A stretch of DNA of 22,788 nucleotides from Prevotella sp. (GTDB taxonomy: Bacteria > Bacteroidota > Bacteroidia > Bacteroidales > Bacteroidaceae), in the NCBI GenBank assembly GCA_016283605.1, contig JAEENF010000215.1, forward strand, positions 1 to 22,788. Direction: 5' to 3'. The position numbers and the translations under genes are program-made. Shown here piece after piece: positions 15,263 to 21,713 of the stretch. Position 1 is the first letter of the stretch. Each line of letters opens with the position of its first letter. The notes under the pieces were generated by a model. The model searched no databases. It saw only the letters and a list, made by a program, of their open reading frames with translations, and was not told where the DNA came from.

Positions 15263-16062
15263 TTCTGCGGCAGATTAGTCAGGGGCACGTGCAGCGAGTC
15301 TTTGGGGAGCTCCGGCAGAGCGGGCGTCACAGCGGCGGGAGGTGCAGGCTGGGCACCCGTATCGTCCACCAGTCCGTTCTCACGGGCCTGAATCTCGTTG
15401 GCCGCACGATAGTACTCCTTCACGTAGGGATCGTCCTTGAATTTCTTCGAGGCCTTGCTCATGATATCCTCTATCTGTGGTGTCAATACCGGATAAGGAT
15501 ACGAAGCAGTCATCATCATAAACACACCGGGACCCAGCACATTGTCGAAGTTGTCGACGATGAAGTTCGTCACCAGACTGTCCTCGCGCTGGGCGATAAT
15601 CGCTGCCTCTACGGTCAGCTGCTGGTTGATGGTCTCTTCATCCTCACCTTCCAGCAACATCTGACTCTGTTTGTGCGAGAGTTCGTTCATCTCGTTGTTC
15701 AGCTGGTTGTGCAGGGTGATGAAGTCATAGAGTTTATCGTTCAGCGGCGTACCGCTAACTTTCTGGCTCGTATTATCTATCCTGATCTCTATCTCGCCCT
15801 TCTCCACGACAATGGGCATAATGCTCTCATCGTCCATAAAGAGACTGGCCATACGGACGGTGTCCAAGAGTCCTGCAAAGCGGAACTTGCCATGAACCAC
15901 GTCGCAAGAATCTAGGTTTTTCAGTTCCTGGTCCTTGACGGTCTTCAGATAGAGTTTGCTTCCATCGAGCGACGATACGGTCGATGAACCCTGAATATTG
16001 TAGGATTCAGCACACGAGGCCAGCACAACGGCAGCAACTAATGCGTATATTATTTTGTTCAT
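15259..16062 (-). CDS. DUF4369-like lipoprotein
   Basis: A 267-residue lipoprotein: signal peptide MNKIIYALVAAVVLASC with lipidated Cys17 after LAS. Residues about 20-110 (YNIQGSSTVSSLDGSKLYLKTV..., IMPIVVEKGEIEI, SGTPLND) match the DUF4369 pattern seen at the N-terminus of Bacteroidetes thiol-disulfide oxidoreductases, but no thioredoxin fold or CxxC motif follows. The middle is helical and charged, and the C-terminus (about 235-267) is rich in Pro and Ala. Function unknown; it probably sits in the cell envelope. It leads the operon with pyrC and the MetH activation protein, overlapping pyrC by 4 bp. The neighbours' cytoplasmic roles do not explain it. Confidence 0.82.
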   Translation of the reverse strand: MNKIIYALVAAVVLASCAESYNIQGSSTVSSLDGSKLYLKTVKDQELKNLDSCDVVHGKFRFAGLLDTVRMASLFMDDESIMPIVVEKGEIEIRIDNTSQKVSGTPLNDKLYDFITLHNQLNNEMNELSHKQSQMLLEGEDEETINQQLTVEAAIIAQREDSLVTNFIVDNFDNVLGPGVFMMMTASYPYPVLTPQIEDIMSKASKKFKDDPYVKEYYRAANEIQARENGLVDDTGAQPAPPAAVTPALPELPKDSLHVPLTNLPQK

Positions 16063-16081
16063 AACTTATTGTTTTCGCCTG

Positions 16082-16089
16082 CAAATGTA
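16082..16089 (-). promoter_or_regulatory. -7 box of the DUF4369-pyrC operon
   Basis: The minus strand reads TACATTTG, followed by CAGG, 19 nt before the ATG at 16062. It overlaps the edge of a near-palindrome at 16088-16107. Confidence 0.65.
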
Positions 16090-16107
16090 CTACGTATTTA
16101 CGAAGTA
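16088..16107. other. Near-perfect palindrome at the DUF4369-pyrC promoter
   Basis: Arms TACTACGTA (16088-16096) and TACGAAGTA (16099-16107) are inverted with one mismatch and a 2-bp centre. Its place between the -7 box and the -33 region suits an operator. Confidence 0.4.
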
Positions 16108-16145
16108 GAAAAAAAAATTTGCGCATTTTAAAACATTTGCGCAAA
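16108..16145 (-). terminator. Intrinsic terminator of the ftsB-like operon
   Basis: On the minus strand: TTTGCGCA (16145-16138), 12-nt loop, TGCGCAAA (16125-16118), then nine T (16117-16109). It lies just after the stop of the small membrane protein. Confidence 0.88.
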
Positions 16146-16158
16146 CTTTTAGTCTTTT

Positions 16159-16551
16159 TTATTGTTCTTTCTGCAGTTCGTGACCAATTCTGTGCGAAGA
16201 ATACAGTTGCAGGATGGCTGCGATAAGCAACACGACGACCCACTTATTATAAATGTATTGTACATAGGTGATGTGACTCAACCCGAAGACGTTCCCCTGA
16301 CTGGCGAACATCAGCAGAGCCGCCAGCAAGAAGAGCACATCGCTAATCAGCATCATCCGTCTGAGACGACGTATGGTAACATTTTTTCCCTCATAGCGCT
16401 GCAACATCTGCATCGAGGCAAAGCCGAGGGCACCGACGGCAAAGAGGTAGGGCGCCCAGCGCCACATGAGCAGACTCGAGCCCGCACCGATGACCATGAG
16501 CAGCCCGCCTACCAAAAAGATCGTGTTCTGAAGTTTACTCAGCGGTCTCAT
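16159..16551 (-). CDS. Small four-helix membrane protein of unknown function
   Basis: A 130-residue protein with four hydrophobic helices at about residues 9-29, 31-48, 66-86 and 104-120, and short basic loops (RRLRRMM between helices two and three). The C-terminus ends in a polar tail (SSHRIGHELQKEQ). I do not recognise a family with a known role. Its start lies 17 bp inside the 3' end of the FtsB/DivIC-like gene in another frame, so the two are probably translated together; this suggests, but does not show, a link to cell division or the envelope. A strong terminator follows the stop. Confidence 0.82.
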   Translation of the reverse strand: MRPLSKLQNTIFLVGGLLMVIGAGSSLLMWRWAPYLFAVGALGFASMQMLQRYEGKNVTIRRLRRMMLISDVLFLLAALLMFASQGNVFGLSHITYVQYIYNKWVVVLLIAAILQLYSSHRIGHELQKEQ

Positions 16552-16894
16552 GGCTTACTATCGGTTGGGGGACACGGTTGTCATCGCTCAGCACAAAGAT
16601 GTCCTCATCGTCGGCCTTCATGAAGTAGCGCTCACGGGCTATCTTTTCCATTGCCTTCGGATTACGGTCCAGTTCGCGAATCTGAGCCTGGTCGCGCTCG
16701 AAGTTGGCGTTGTACTCGGCGATCTCCTCCTCCAAGAGAGCGATGCGACGCTGGTTCTTCAGATGACTCATCACACTGTTCTCATCGAGGAATCCTACGA
16801 TCAGGACTCCCAGCACCACGACCACCGTGTACTTCAGCGCCTGCGAGCGCCACACTTTCAAGGCCAATGTCTTAATGTTACTTAATACATCCAT
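16535..16894 (-). CDS. FtsB/DivIC-like septum formation initiator
   Basis: A 119-residue bitopic membrane protein: short cytoplasmic N-terminus, one membrane helix (about 21-37, YTVVVVLGVLIVGF), a coiled coil (about 43-75, LKNQRRIALLEEEIAEYNANF...) and the family signature PKAMEKIARERYFMKADDEDIFV. FtsB/DivIC joins FtsL and FtsQ in the division complex. The frame is open four codons further to an ATG at 16906, but that overlaps the TAATTTTG box (16911-16904); the ATG at 16894 is therefore chosen, leaving a leader of only a few bases. Divergent from dnaX across a short AT-rich repeat. Confidence 0.88.
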   Translation of the reverse strand: MDVLSNIKTLALKVWRSQALKYTVVVVLGVLIVGFLDENSVMSHLKNQRRIALLEEEIAEYNANFERDQAQIRELDRNPKAMEKIARERYFMKADDEDIFVLSDDNRVPQPIVSHETAE

Positions 16895-16903
16895 ATTCGT
16901 CTG

Positions 16904-16911
16904 CAAAATTA
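16904..16911 (-). promoter_or_regulatory. -7 box of the ftsB-like operon
   Basis: The minus strand reads TAATTTTG followed by CAGAC, 9 nt before the ATG at 16894. Confidence 0.6.
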
Positions 16912-16918
16912 CAAAATA

Positions 16919-16953
16919 ATTATGAATTAATAATTATAAATTATGAATTATTT
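16919..16953. repeat. AT-rich heptamer array between divergent ftsB-like and dnaX promoters
   Basis: Five 7-bp units: ATTATGA, ATTAATA, ATTATAA, ATTATGA, ATTATTT. The array is also roughly palindromic, lies 7 bp from the ftsB-side box and 2 bp from the dnaX box, and occupies the upstream region of both. Confidence 0.8.
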
Positions 16954-16955
16954 TG

Positions 16956-16963
16956 TATCTTTG
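16956..16963 (+). promoter_or_regulatory. -7 box of dnaX
   Basis: TATCTTTG followed by CACC, 23 bp before the ATG at 16987. Confidence 0.75.
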
Positions 16964-16986
16964 CACCATAATTTCTAAAAACACGT

Positions 16987-18768
16987 ATGGAATATATCGT
17001 TTCGGCACGAAAGTATCGCCCTGTTTCCTTCGACACCGTCGTAGGACAAGCGGCGCTGACCACTACGCTGAAGAATGCCGTGAAGAGCGGAAAACTTGCA
17101 CACGCCTACCTCTTCTGCGGTCCCCGAGGTGTGGGAAAGACCACGTGCGCCCGTATCTTCGCCAAAGCCATCAACTGCCAAAATCCTACGGCAGAGGGCG
17201 AGGCCTGTAATGAATGTGAGAGTTGTCAGTCGTTCAATGAGCAACGCTCGCTGAACATCTTCGAGCTCGACGCGGCATCAAACAACTCCGTCGAGCACAT
17301 CAAGACCCTGATGGAGCAGACGCGCATCCCGCCGCAGCTCGGACGTTACAAGGTCTTCATTATCGACGAGGTGCACATGCTCTCCACCGCAGCCTTCAAC
17401 GCCTTCCTGAAGACCCTCGAAGAGCCGCCCGCACACGTCATCTTCATCCTCGCCACCACCGAGAAGCACAAGATCCTACCAACGATCCTGAGCCGTTGTC
17501 AGATCTACGACTTCGAGCGCATGACCGTCCGCAACACCATCGACCACCTGAAGCATGTGGCCGGACAGGAGGGTATCACCTATGAGGAAGAGGCCCTCGC
17601 CGTCATCGCCGAGAAGGCCGACGGCGGTATGCGCGATGCCCTCTCCATCTTCGACCAGGCGGCCTCCTTCTGTCAGGGGAACATCACCTACCAGAAAGTC
17701 ATCGAAGACCTGAACGTCCTCGATGCCGAGAACTACTTCCAGATTATCGACCTCTCTATTAATAATAAGGTGAGCGATGTGATGGTACTGCTCAACGGTG
17801 TCATCAACAAAGGTTTCGACGGTGGACTGCTCATTCAGGGGCTGGCCAAGCATGTACGTAACGTACTGATGGCAAAGGACCCGCAGACGCTGCCCCTGCT
17901 CGAGGTCAGCGACCAACAGCGCCAGCGCTATCAGGAACAGGCAAAAAAAATCGACACCCGTTTCCTCTATCAGGCCCTGCGGCTGATGAACCAGTGCGAC
18001 ATCAACTACCGTCAGTCCAGCAACAAGCGTTTGCTTGTAGAGCTGACGCTCATCGAGATCGCGCAGATCACGCAGGCCGACGACAGCGCCAGCGCGGGGC
18101 GTAGCCCCAGAAGATTAAAATCCCTGTTTAAGCATCTGATCCGACAGTCGACTCAGCCCCAGACAGCGGCCCCGCAGGTAGCCGCGGCTAAGCCTGTCGC
18201 ATCCCCCCATCCCGCTTCCGCTCCGCAGGAAAAATCCACAGCGGTAGGGAACTCTCCACTCCAAGCTCCAAGCCCTAAACCTGGCATCAAGCTTGGCGGC
18301 CTCGGTTTCTCCTGGAGCAACCTCCGCAACAACGACAAGAAGTCCGGCAAGATGAACATCATCCCAGGTACTCCAGCCGACAATTCCAACCGTCCCAGGA
18401 CTGATATGCCCTTTACGCAGGAAGACCTGGAGCTGCAGTGGCTCTCGATGTGCAACCGCATGCCTCAGGAGCACAGCGGCATCGCGGCCCGTATGAAGAA
18501 CATGACCCCCGTCATCACCGAGGGGACTGCGGTGGAAGTCACCGTCGACAATGCCCTTGTCAAACAGGATATCGACCGCATTTTCAAGAGCATCCTCAAG
18601 ACCTTGCAGATCTACCTGAACAACAGTCAACTGACGCTCACCATCCTTGTCAGCGAGAAACCCGCTGAGGTGAAGATCCTCACCCGCAGGGAGCAGTTCG
18701 AGCAGATGCGCGAAAAAAATCCTGCCGTAGAAGCTCTACGGCAGGCCTTCGATCTCGAATTGGCCTAA
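16987..18768 (+). CDS. dnaX: DNA polymerase III subunit gamma/tau
   Basis: A 593-residue clamp-loader ATPase that drives loading of the beta clamp and links the loader to the polymerase. Landmarks: Walker A GPRGVGKTT (45-53), zinc cysteines Cys64, Cys74, Cys77 and Cys80, Walker B DEVH (127-130), sensor 1 ATTE (156-159), arginine finger in SRC (Arg170), collar domain to about residue 365, then a Pro/Ala/Gln-rich linker (about 385-440) and a C-terminal tau-type domain with FTQEDLELQWLSMCNRMP. An A8 run (17943-17950) and a GGGGC-GTA-GCCCC hairpin (18097-18109) are present, but a gamma frameshift is not demonstrated. The 3' end encodes the terminator of convergent asnA on the other strand. Confidence 0.97.
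   Translation: MEYIVSARKYRPVSFDTVVGQAALTTTLKNAVKSGKLAHAYLFCGPRGVGKTTCARIFAKAINCQNPTAEGEACNECESCQSFNEQRSLNIFELDAASNNSVEHIKTLMEQTRIPPQLGRYKVFIIDEVHMLSTAAFNAFLKTLEEPPAHVIFILATTEKHKILPTILSRCQIYDFERMTVRNTIDHLKHVAGQEGITYEEEALAVIAEKADGGMRDALSIFDQAASFCQGNITYQKVIEDLNVLDAENYFQIIDLSINNKVSDVMVLLNGVINKGFDGGLLIQGLAKHVRNVLMAKDPQTLPLLEVSDQQRQRYQEQAKKIDTRFLYQALRLMNQCDINYRQSSNKRLLVELTLIEIAQITQADDSASAGRSPRRLKSLFKHLIRQSTQPQTAAPQVAAAKPVASPHPASAPQEKSTAVGNSPLQAPSPKPGIKLGGLGFSWSNLRNNDKKSGKMNIIPGTPADNSNRPRTDMPFTQEDLELQWLSMCNRMPQEHSGIAARMKNMTPVITEGTAVEVTVDNALVKQDIDRIFKSILKTLQIYLNNSQLTLTILVSEKPAEVKILTRREQFEQMREKNPAVEALRQAFDLELA
18251..18278 (+). repeat. Degenerate in-frame heptamer array in the dnaX linker
   Basis: ACTCTCC, ACTCCAA, GCTCCAA, GCCCTAA: period 7, less regular than the other arrays. 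It encodes NSPLQAPSPK (residues about 422-431) in the flexible linker before the C-terminal domain. Confidence 0.5.
18713..18745 (-). terminator. Terminator of asnA, embedded in dnaX coding sequence
   Basis: CCTGCCGTAGA (18721-18731), loop AGC, TCTACGGCAGG (18735-18745): a perfect 11-bp stem. On the minus strand it is followed by A and seven T (18719-18713), 43 nt after the asnA stop. On the plus strand it codes for dnaX residues PAVEALRQA and has no T run. Confidence 0.85.
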
Positions 18769-18788
18769 GCCAACTATTCACCATTTAC

Positions 18789-19826
18789 TTAAATCAGGTT
18801 CATGCCCAGTTTCTTGCACTGCTGGCGCATGTCGTCCGGCCAGATGCTGGCCTGGATCTCACCGATGTGACCCTTCTGCAACAGCACCATACAGAGACGG
18901 CTCTGTCCGATACCGCCACCGATTGACAGCGGCAACTTATCGTTCAGCAGCTGCTGGTGGAAGTAAAGCTGTTCACGTTCCTCCTTACCCTCCAGTTTCA
19001 ACTGGCGCAGCAGGCTCTCCTTGTCCACACGGATACCCATCGACGAGAGCTCGAATGAGCGTCCCAGCACCGGATACCAGATCAAGATGTCACCGTTCAG
19101 TCCGGCACGTCCATCTTCGGCGATAGTGCTCCAGTCGTCATAGTCCGGTGCACGTCCGTCGTGCTTCTCACCGTTCGACAGCTTACCGCCTATACCTATT
19201 ATAAATACGGCACCATAAGCCTCGCAGATGGCATCCTCGCGCTCCTTCGGAGTCTTGTCGGGATACATTTTCAACAGTTCCTCAGCGTGTATGAAGTGGA
19301 TTTTCTCCGGCAGGAAAGGCCTCAGCTGCGGATAGGTCTCACAGGTCAGATACTCCGTCCTGCGGATGGCGGCGTAGATGCGCTCCACGATATTCTTCAG
19401 GAAGGCCAGCGTACGGTCTTCGCGGTTGATCACAGCCTCCCAGTCCCACTGGTCCACGTAGAGCGAGTGCAGGTTATCCAGTTCCTCGTCGGCGCGGATG
19501 GCGTTCATGTCGGTATAGATACCGTAGCCCGGTTCTATCTTATACTCTGCCAGCGACAGTCTCTTCCACTTCGCCAGCGAGTGCACCACCTCTGCCTTGG
19601 CGTCGCCCAGGTCCTTGATGGGGAAGGTCACAGCACGCTCCACACCGTTCAGGTCGTCGTTGATACCCAGACCCTTAAGCACGAACAGCGGTGCCGTCAC
19701 ACGACGCAGACGCAGCTCCGTAGAGAGGTTCTGCTGGAAGAATTCTTTGATAAGTTTGATGCCTTGTTCCGTCTGCTTCATATCCAGCAGCGGTTCGTAC
19801 ATCACTGGTTTGATTACTTGTCCCAT
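18789..19826 (-). CDS. asnA: Aspartate-ammonia ligase (asparagine synthetase A)
   Basis: A 345-residue class II aminoacyl-tRNA-synthetase-fold enzyme that makes asparagine from aspartate, ammonia and ATP (giving AMP and PPi). Visible landmarks include the start KQTEQGIKLIKEFF, LRRVTAPLFV, GINDDLNGVERAVTFP, the SLAEYKIEPGYGIYTDMNAIR segment, DQWDWEAVI, and the C-terminal class II motif GGGIGQSRLCMVLL. The frame is open to 19883, but that start lies upstream of the -7 box at 19861-19854; the ATG at 19826 gives the family's usual length. Monocistronic, with its own canonical promoter and a terminator inside dnaX. Confidence 0.96.
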   Translation of the reverse strand: MGQVIKPVMYEPLLDMKQTEQGIKLIKEFFQQNLSTELRLRRVTAPLFVLKGLGINDDLNGVERAVTFPIKDLGDAKAEVVHSLAKWKRLSLAEYKIEPGYGIYTDMNAIRADEELDNLHSLYVDQWDWEAVINREDRTLAFLKNIVERIYAAIRRTEYLTCETYPQLRPFLPEKIHFIHAEELLKMYPDKTPKEREDAICEAYGAVFIIGIGGKLSNGEKHDGRAPDYDDWSTIAEDGRAGLNGDILIWYPVLGRSFELSSMGIRVDKESLLRQLKLEGKEEREQLYFHQQLLNDKLPLSIGGGIGQSRLCMVLLQKGHIGEIQASIWPDDMRQQCKKLGMNLI

Positions 19827-19853
19827 TTCTAAGTTTATGATTATTTTTGGCTG

Positions 19854-19883
19854 CAAAGATACACATTTATTATTAAAATGCAA
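19854..19883 (-). promoter_or_regulatory. Promoter of asnA
   Basis: On the minus strand TTG at 19883-19881 and TATCTTTG at 19861-19854 are 19 bp apart, the canonical spacing. The rest of the asnA/tRNA gap (19884-19975) shows nothing clear. Confidence 0.8.
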
Positions 19884-19975
19884 GAAAATCGATGATTATT
19901 TTTGCAAAACGTCACAAATTCTTGATTTCTACTAACAGAATGCACGGATACACGATTCGTTAAATGAAATTAATT

Positions 19976-20003
19976 CTTCACTCTTCACTATTCACTATTC
20001 ACT
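19976..20003 (+). repeat. Heptamer array upstream of the tRNA-Arg promoter
   Basis: CTTCACT, CTTCACT, ATTCACT, ATTCACT: four 7-bp units ending 9 bp before the -7 box. Same unit family as at 1204-1224. Confidence 0.88.
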
Positions 20004-20012
20004 TTTTTATCG

Positions 20013-20020
20013 TACCTTTG
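20013..20020 (+). promoter_or_regulatory. -7 box of tRNA-Arg
   Basis: TACCTTTG followed by CACTCG, 20 bp before the mature tRNA start. Confidence 0.75.
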
Positions 20021-20040
20021 CACTCGCTTTTCATAAGTAC

Positions 20041-20114
20041 GGCCCCGTAGCTTAGCTGAATAGAGCGTCAGATTCCGGTTCTGAAGGTCGTGGGTTTGAA
20101 TCCCACCGGGGTCA
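20041..20114 (+). tRNA. tRNA-Arg, anticodon CCG
   Basis: A complete cloverleaf of 74 nt: acceptor GGCCCCG (20041-20047) pairs with CGGGGTC (20107-20113) with one G-U, anticodon stem TCAGA/TCTGA around the loop TTCCGGT (anticodon CCG, reads CGG), and T arm GTGGG-TTTGAAT-CCCAC. Discriminator base A; CCA is not encoded. An integrase gene follows 186 bp downstream, so the 3' end of this gene is the likely integration target. Confidence 0.95.
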
Positions 20115-20127
20115 CAACCAAGAATTT

Positions 20128-20167
20128 ATCGAGAATCCCAGCAAATAAAGGGCTTCTCGATATTTTC
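20128..20167 (+). terminator. Terminator of tRNA-Arg
   Basis: ATCGAGAA (20128-20135) and TTCTCGAT (20154-20161), a perfect 8-bp stem extended by CCC/GGG inside, followed by ATTTTCATTT. Confidence 0.75.
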
Positions 20168-20220
20168 ATTTAGAAAGTGGTCATTCCAATTTATTGGGCT
20201 CAGCCAAACTTTTAAGGTGA

Positions 20221-20272
20221 AAAATCGGCGCAAAATCAGCGCAAAGTGCCAAAATCGGCGCAAAATCGGCAC
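20221..20272 (+). repeat. 11-bp direct repeats upstream of the integrase gene
   Basis: AAAATCGGCGC (20221), AAAATCAGCGC (20232), then 8 bp, AAAATCGGCGC (20251) and AAAATCGGCAC (20262). They form two pairs 30 bp apart, each pair head-to-tail at about one helical turn. Such arrays next to integrase genes can be arm-type binding sites or autoregulatory operators; which one applies here is not shown. Confidence 0.85.
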
Positions 20273-20300
20273 AAATTTTAATCATTTAAAAGATTTAGAA

Positions 20301-21485
20301 ATGGCAACGATTACAACTGAGTTTGGAAAGCTGAGTAGCAACAAGACGAGAACCGTCTATCTGAGAATTAGAAATGGCAAGTTGGAAAAGCGTATCAATA
20401 CGCAGATCAAAGTAGCCGAGTCCGAGATCTCTCCACGCACAAAGAAAATCAAGAATCGTGAGAAGGCCATGTCCGTAGAGATTATGCGGCTTGAATGGGA
20501 GGCGAAGATTTGCATGCAAGGCATTGGAATATTTGATGCCAAAGTCAAAGCGCAGCGCATCACCTCCGCCATCAGCAAGAAAGAAGAGGACGTTGACTTC
20601 TTTGCCTTTGCCAAGAATTGGTTGGCACACACCAGCATCAAAGGCAAGAAGAACTACCAGTGCATGCTCAACACCTTTTCCTCATTTCTTGGCAAAGAGA
20701 GTCTGTGTTTCTCTGACCTCACCTACACCCTACTGAAAGCGTTCGAAAACCACCTCGCCAAGAAGCCCAGAGCACAGTCACTTTACCTGGGTGAGATTCG
20801 CCATCTGTTCCGTGAGGCCATGCTCGAATACAACACGGAAGAAAAGACCGTCATCAAAAGCGATCCGTTCATCCGCTTCAAAGTTCCCAAGCAAGTGATG
20901 AAGAAAGGAGTCCGTGCACTCACCCTTCAAGAGCTGATGAAAGTCTATCACTATCAAGGCAGACCAGGAAGCCGTGCACAACTCGCGCGTGATACCTTTA
21001 TATTATCGTTCTGTCTGATGGGGATGAACTCCGTAGATTTGTTCTCGGCAACGAACTACAAAAACGGCTTCATCAAGTACAACAGGACGAAGACCAAAGA
21101 TCGCAGAAGTGATGAAGCCTATATCGAAGTGAAAGTGCATCCGTTTATCAAGCCACTCATGAAGAAATATGCCGGAACAAAAACCGTCTTCAATTTCTGC
21201 TCGCGTTACAACGACTACGGAGGCTTCAACAAGAACCTGAACATTGGACTGAAAACTGTTGGCAAATCTGTCGGCATCAATGACCTTGAATTCTATCAGG
21301 CCCGCCACACTTTTGCCACCCTATCCAGGAACCTGATGAAGTTCAGCAAAGGTGACGTGGACGAGGCACTCAACCACGTTGGCAGTTTTGAAGTGGCCGA
21401 CATCTACATCGCCAAGGACTTTTCCATCATCAACGACAACAACTTTAAGCTCATCAAACGAGTCTTCAAAAATGAGCTTGCTTGA
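20301..21485 (+). CDS. Tyrosine recombinase (integrase), Bacteroidetes type
   Basis: A 394-residue site-specific recombinase: an N-terminal arm-binding part, a SAM-like core-binding domain (about 97-190) and a catalytic domain (about 205-390). Catalytic residues: Lys264/266 in RTKTKDRR, Arg335 in ARHTFATL, His359 in LNHVGSFEVADIY and the nucleophile Tyr369. The first arginine position falls in MGMNSVDLF, where Asn243 replaces Arg, and the usual HxxR histidine is Tyr332; both substitutions are common in Bacteroidetes integrases. The frame extends 28 codons upstream through the 11-bp repeats to a GTG, but the ATG at 20301 begins the family-like sequence. It sits directly downstream of tRNA-Arg. 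No TAnnTTTG promoter is visible, so expression may be conditional. Confidence 0.93.
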   Translation: MATITTEFGKLSSNKTRTVYLRIRNGKLEKRINTQIKVAESEISPRTKKIKNREKAMSVEIMRLEWEAKICMQGIGIFDAKVKAQRITSAISKKEEDVDFFAFAKNWLAHTSIKGKKNYQCMLNTFSSFLGKESLCFSDLTYTLLKAFENHLAKKPRAQSLYLGEIRHLFREAMLEYNTEEKTVIKSDPFIRFKVPKQVMKKGVRALTLQELMKVYHYQGRPGSRAQLARDTFILSFCLMGMNSVDLFSATNYKNGFIKYNRTKTKDRRSDEAYIEVKVHPFIKPLMKKYAGTKTVFNFCSRYNDYGGFNKNLNIGLKTVGKSVGINDLEFYQARHTFATLSRNLMKFSKGDVDEALNHVGSFEVADIYIAKDFSIINDNNFKLIKRVFKNELA

Positions 21486-21509
21486 GTGTATCGTTTTTCT
21501 GTTGGGGCA

Positions 21510-21574
21510 GCCTAATACCCCTGAAAGTAACATTTCAGGGATAGGCAGGGCACAAAAAGAGCAAGCTCGCCCTG
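21510..21574. ncRNA. Candidate structured RNA between integrase and Abi gene
   Basis: Two adjoining hairpins. First: GCCTA (21510-21514) and CCCTGAAA (21519-21526) pair with TTTCAGGG (21533-21540) and TAGGC (21542-21546). Second: CAGGGC (21546-21551) and GAGC (21559-21562) pair with GCTC (21565-21568) and GCCCTG (21569-21574). The two cannot share base 21546. No open frame explains this stretch of the 228-bp gap. Strand is unclear: a possible minus-strand TATTTTTG box lies at 21651-21644. No promoter is seen on the plus strand. Confidence 0.4.
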
Positions 21575-21675
21575 TATTTATGGGCATTTCCGCCGATTGG
21601 TTTGATGTACCATTACGATAAAATGAGAAAGTGCCCAAGAAAACAAAAATAAATGGAAAAGATGGCAGGAATTTG

Positions 21676-21697
21676 CCAAGAATTTAGTAACTTTGCA
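21676..21697 (+). promoter_or_regulatory. Promoter of the Abi_2-like gene
   Basis: CCAAGAATTT, AG, then TAACTTTGCA; the -7 box is TAACTTTG at 21688-21695, 18 bp before the ATG. Almost the same 22 bp recur at 22581-22604 before the second candidate RNA. Confidence 0.7.
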
Positions 21698-21713
21698 CTA
21701 AAATAATGAGCAT

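Noticed and set aside
14552..15391. Plus-strand open frame of 279 codons opposite pyrC
   Set aside because: Opposite-strand shadow of a well-supported gene; composition is Arg/His-rich and without motifs.
19161..19832. Plus-strand open frame of 223 codons opposite asnA
   Set aside because: Shadow of asnA, which has a complete family pattern and promoter.
20217..20300. Upstream extension of the integrase from a GTG
   Set aside because: The extra 28 codons are the 11-bp repeats read through and give a low-complexity basic peptide; the ATG at 20301 starts the family-like sequence.
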